This document shows positions 63,925 through 64,000 of a stretch of 64,000 nucleotides of DNA, in pieces. Below the pieces are notes generated by a model, which saw only the letters and a list, made by a program, of their open reading frames with translations, did not search any database and was not told where the DNA came from. The translations under genes and the position numbers were made by a program. This DNA is from Pseudooceanicola algae (GTDB taxonomy: Bacteria > Pseudomonadota > Alphaproteobacteria > Rhodobacterales > Rhodobacteraceae), in the NCBI RefSeq assembly GCF_003590145.2, contig NZ_CP060436.1, forward strand, positions 2,328,001-2,392,000, in the 5' to 3' direction. Position 1 is the first letter of the stretch. Every line of letters starts with the position of its first letter.

Positions 63925-64000
63925 TCATCCCTTGAGCCCGGTATTGGCCAGACCTTGGGTGAACCGGCGCTGACTGAGCAGGAAGGCCAGCACCAGCGGC
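63925..64000 (-). CDS. Sugar ABC transporter permease, partial (C-terminus only)
   Basis: Only the last 24 codons and stop are in the window, ending LAFLLSQRRFTQGLANTGLKG, the typical C-terminus of MalG/UgpE-like permeases (binding-protein-dependent inner membrane component). It precedes the substrate-binding protein gene on the minus strand by about 90 bp; the rest of the transporter lies to the right of the window. Confidence 0.8.
   Translation of the reverse strand, partial: PLVLAFLLSQRRFTQGLANTGLKG

Overview
The window reads as chromosomal DNA of an alphaproteobacterium, most likely a Rhodobacterales (Rhodobacteraceae) member. The coding is dense and GC-rich. Several neighbourhoods are typical of that group: gcvT-gcvH-gcvP behind a tandem glycine riboswitch, an XRE regulator beside an inositol-monophosphatase-family gene, a DUF1127 protein, a Bax-inhibitor-1 protein, and a DUF2793 protein near a KDO/capsule-export locus. 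No rRNA, tRNA or CRISPR array was seen.

Region 1 (1-18158) is a large defence island. Its core is a DISARM-type pair: a YprA/DrmA-family helicase (6925-10065) overlapped by a DUF1998 protein like DrmB (10062-11822). These follow a UvrD-like SF1 helicase (4629-6935). Divergent on the left are a 979-residue protein of unknown function and a RapA/SNF2-type helicase that runs off the window. Convergent on the right is a tight minus-strand operon: a Dcm-like C5 cytosine methyltransferase, a Vsr-type endonuclease, a GHKL (MutL/MORC-like) ATPase, an HNH endonuclease, a second SNF2 helicase, and a free-standing EcoRII-N-like DNA-reader domain with no nuclease attached. The methyltransferase resembles Dcm/M.EcoRII, Vsr is the usual Dcm partner, and EcoRII-N is the site-reading module of EcoRII. 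Together they suggest a system built around CCWGG methylation. I think this composite is the candidate undescribed system.

Region 2 (about 18.2-25.4 kb) is a mobile element: a broken IS21 istB, a small membrane protein, a Lon-like AAA+ ATPase, and a Tn7-like tnsA-tnsB-tnsC set. No TniQ/TnsD target selector is visible. A cluster of 13-bp repeats downstream of tnsC looks like a transposon end with TnsB sites. The defence island may be cargo of this element, with the other end outside the window.

Region 3 (26.1-36.3 kb) is a surface-polysaccharide locus: kdsD-kdsB-kdsA for CMP-KDO, kpsT/kpsE divergent from kpsM for capsule export, a DUF2793 protein, and rfbC-rfbB-rfbD-rfbA for dTDP-L-rhamnose.

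Region 4 (36.6-64 kb) is mostly housekeeping: an L,D-transpeptidase, thioredoxin 2, a lipoprotein hydrolase, a cold-shock protein, a GDSL esterase with a divergent LolD/FtsX-like exporter, the glycine cleavage operon, an Rrf2 regulator, gltX, a zinc metallopeptidase, 5-formyl-THF cyclo-ligase with mgtE, guanine and 8-oxoguanine deaminases around a channel-like membrane protein, a phosphatase, regulators, a quinone oxidoreductase, and the start of a sugar ABC transporter cut by the right edge.
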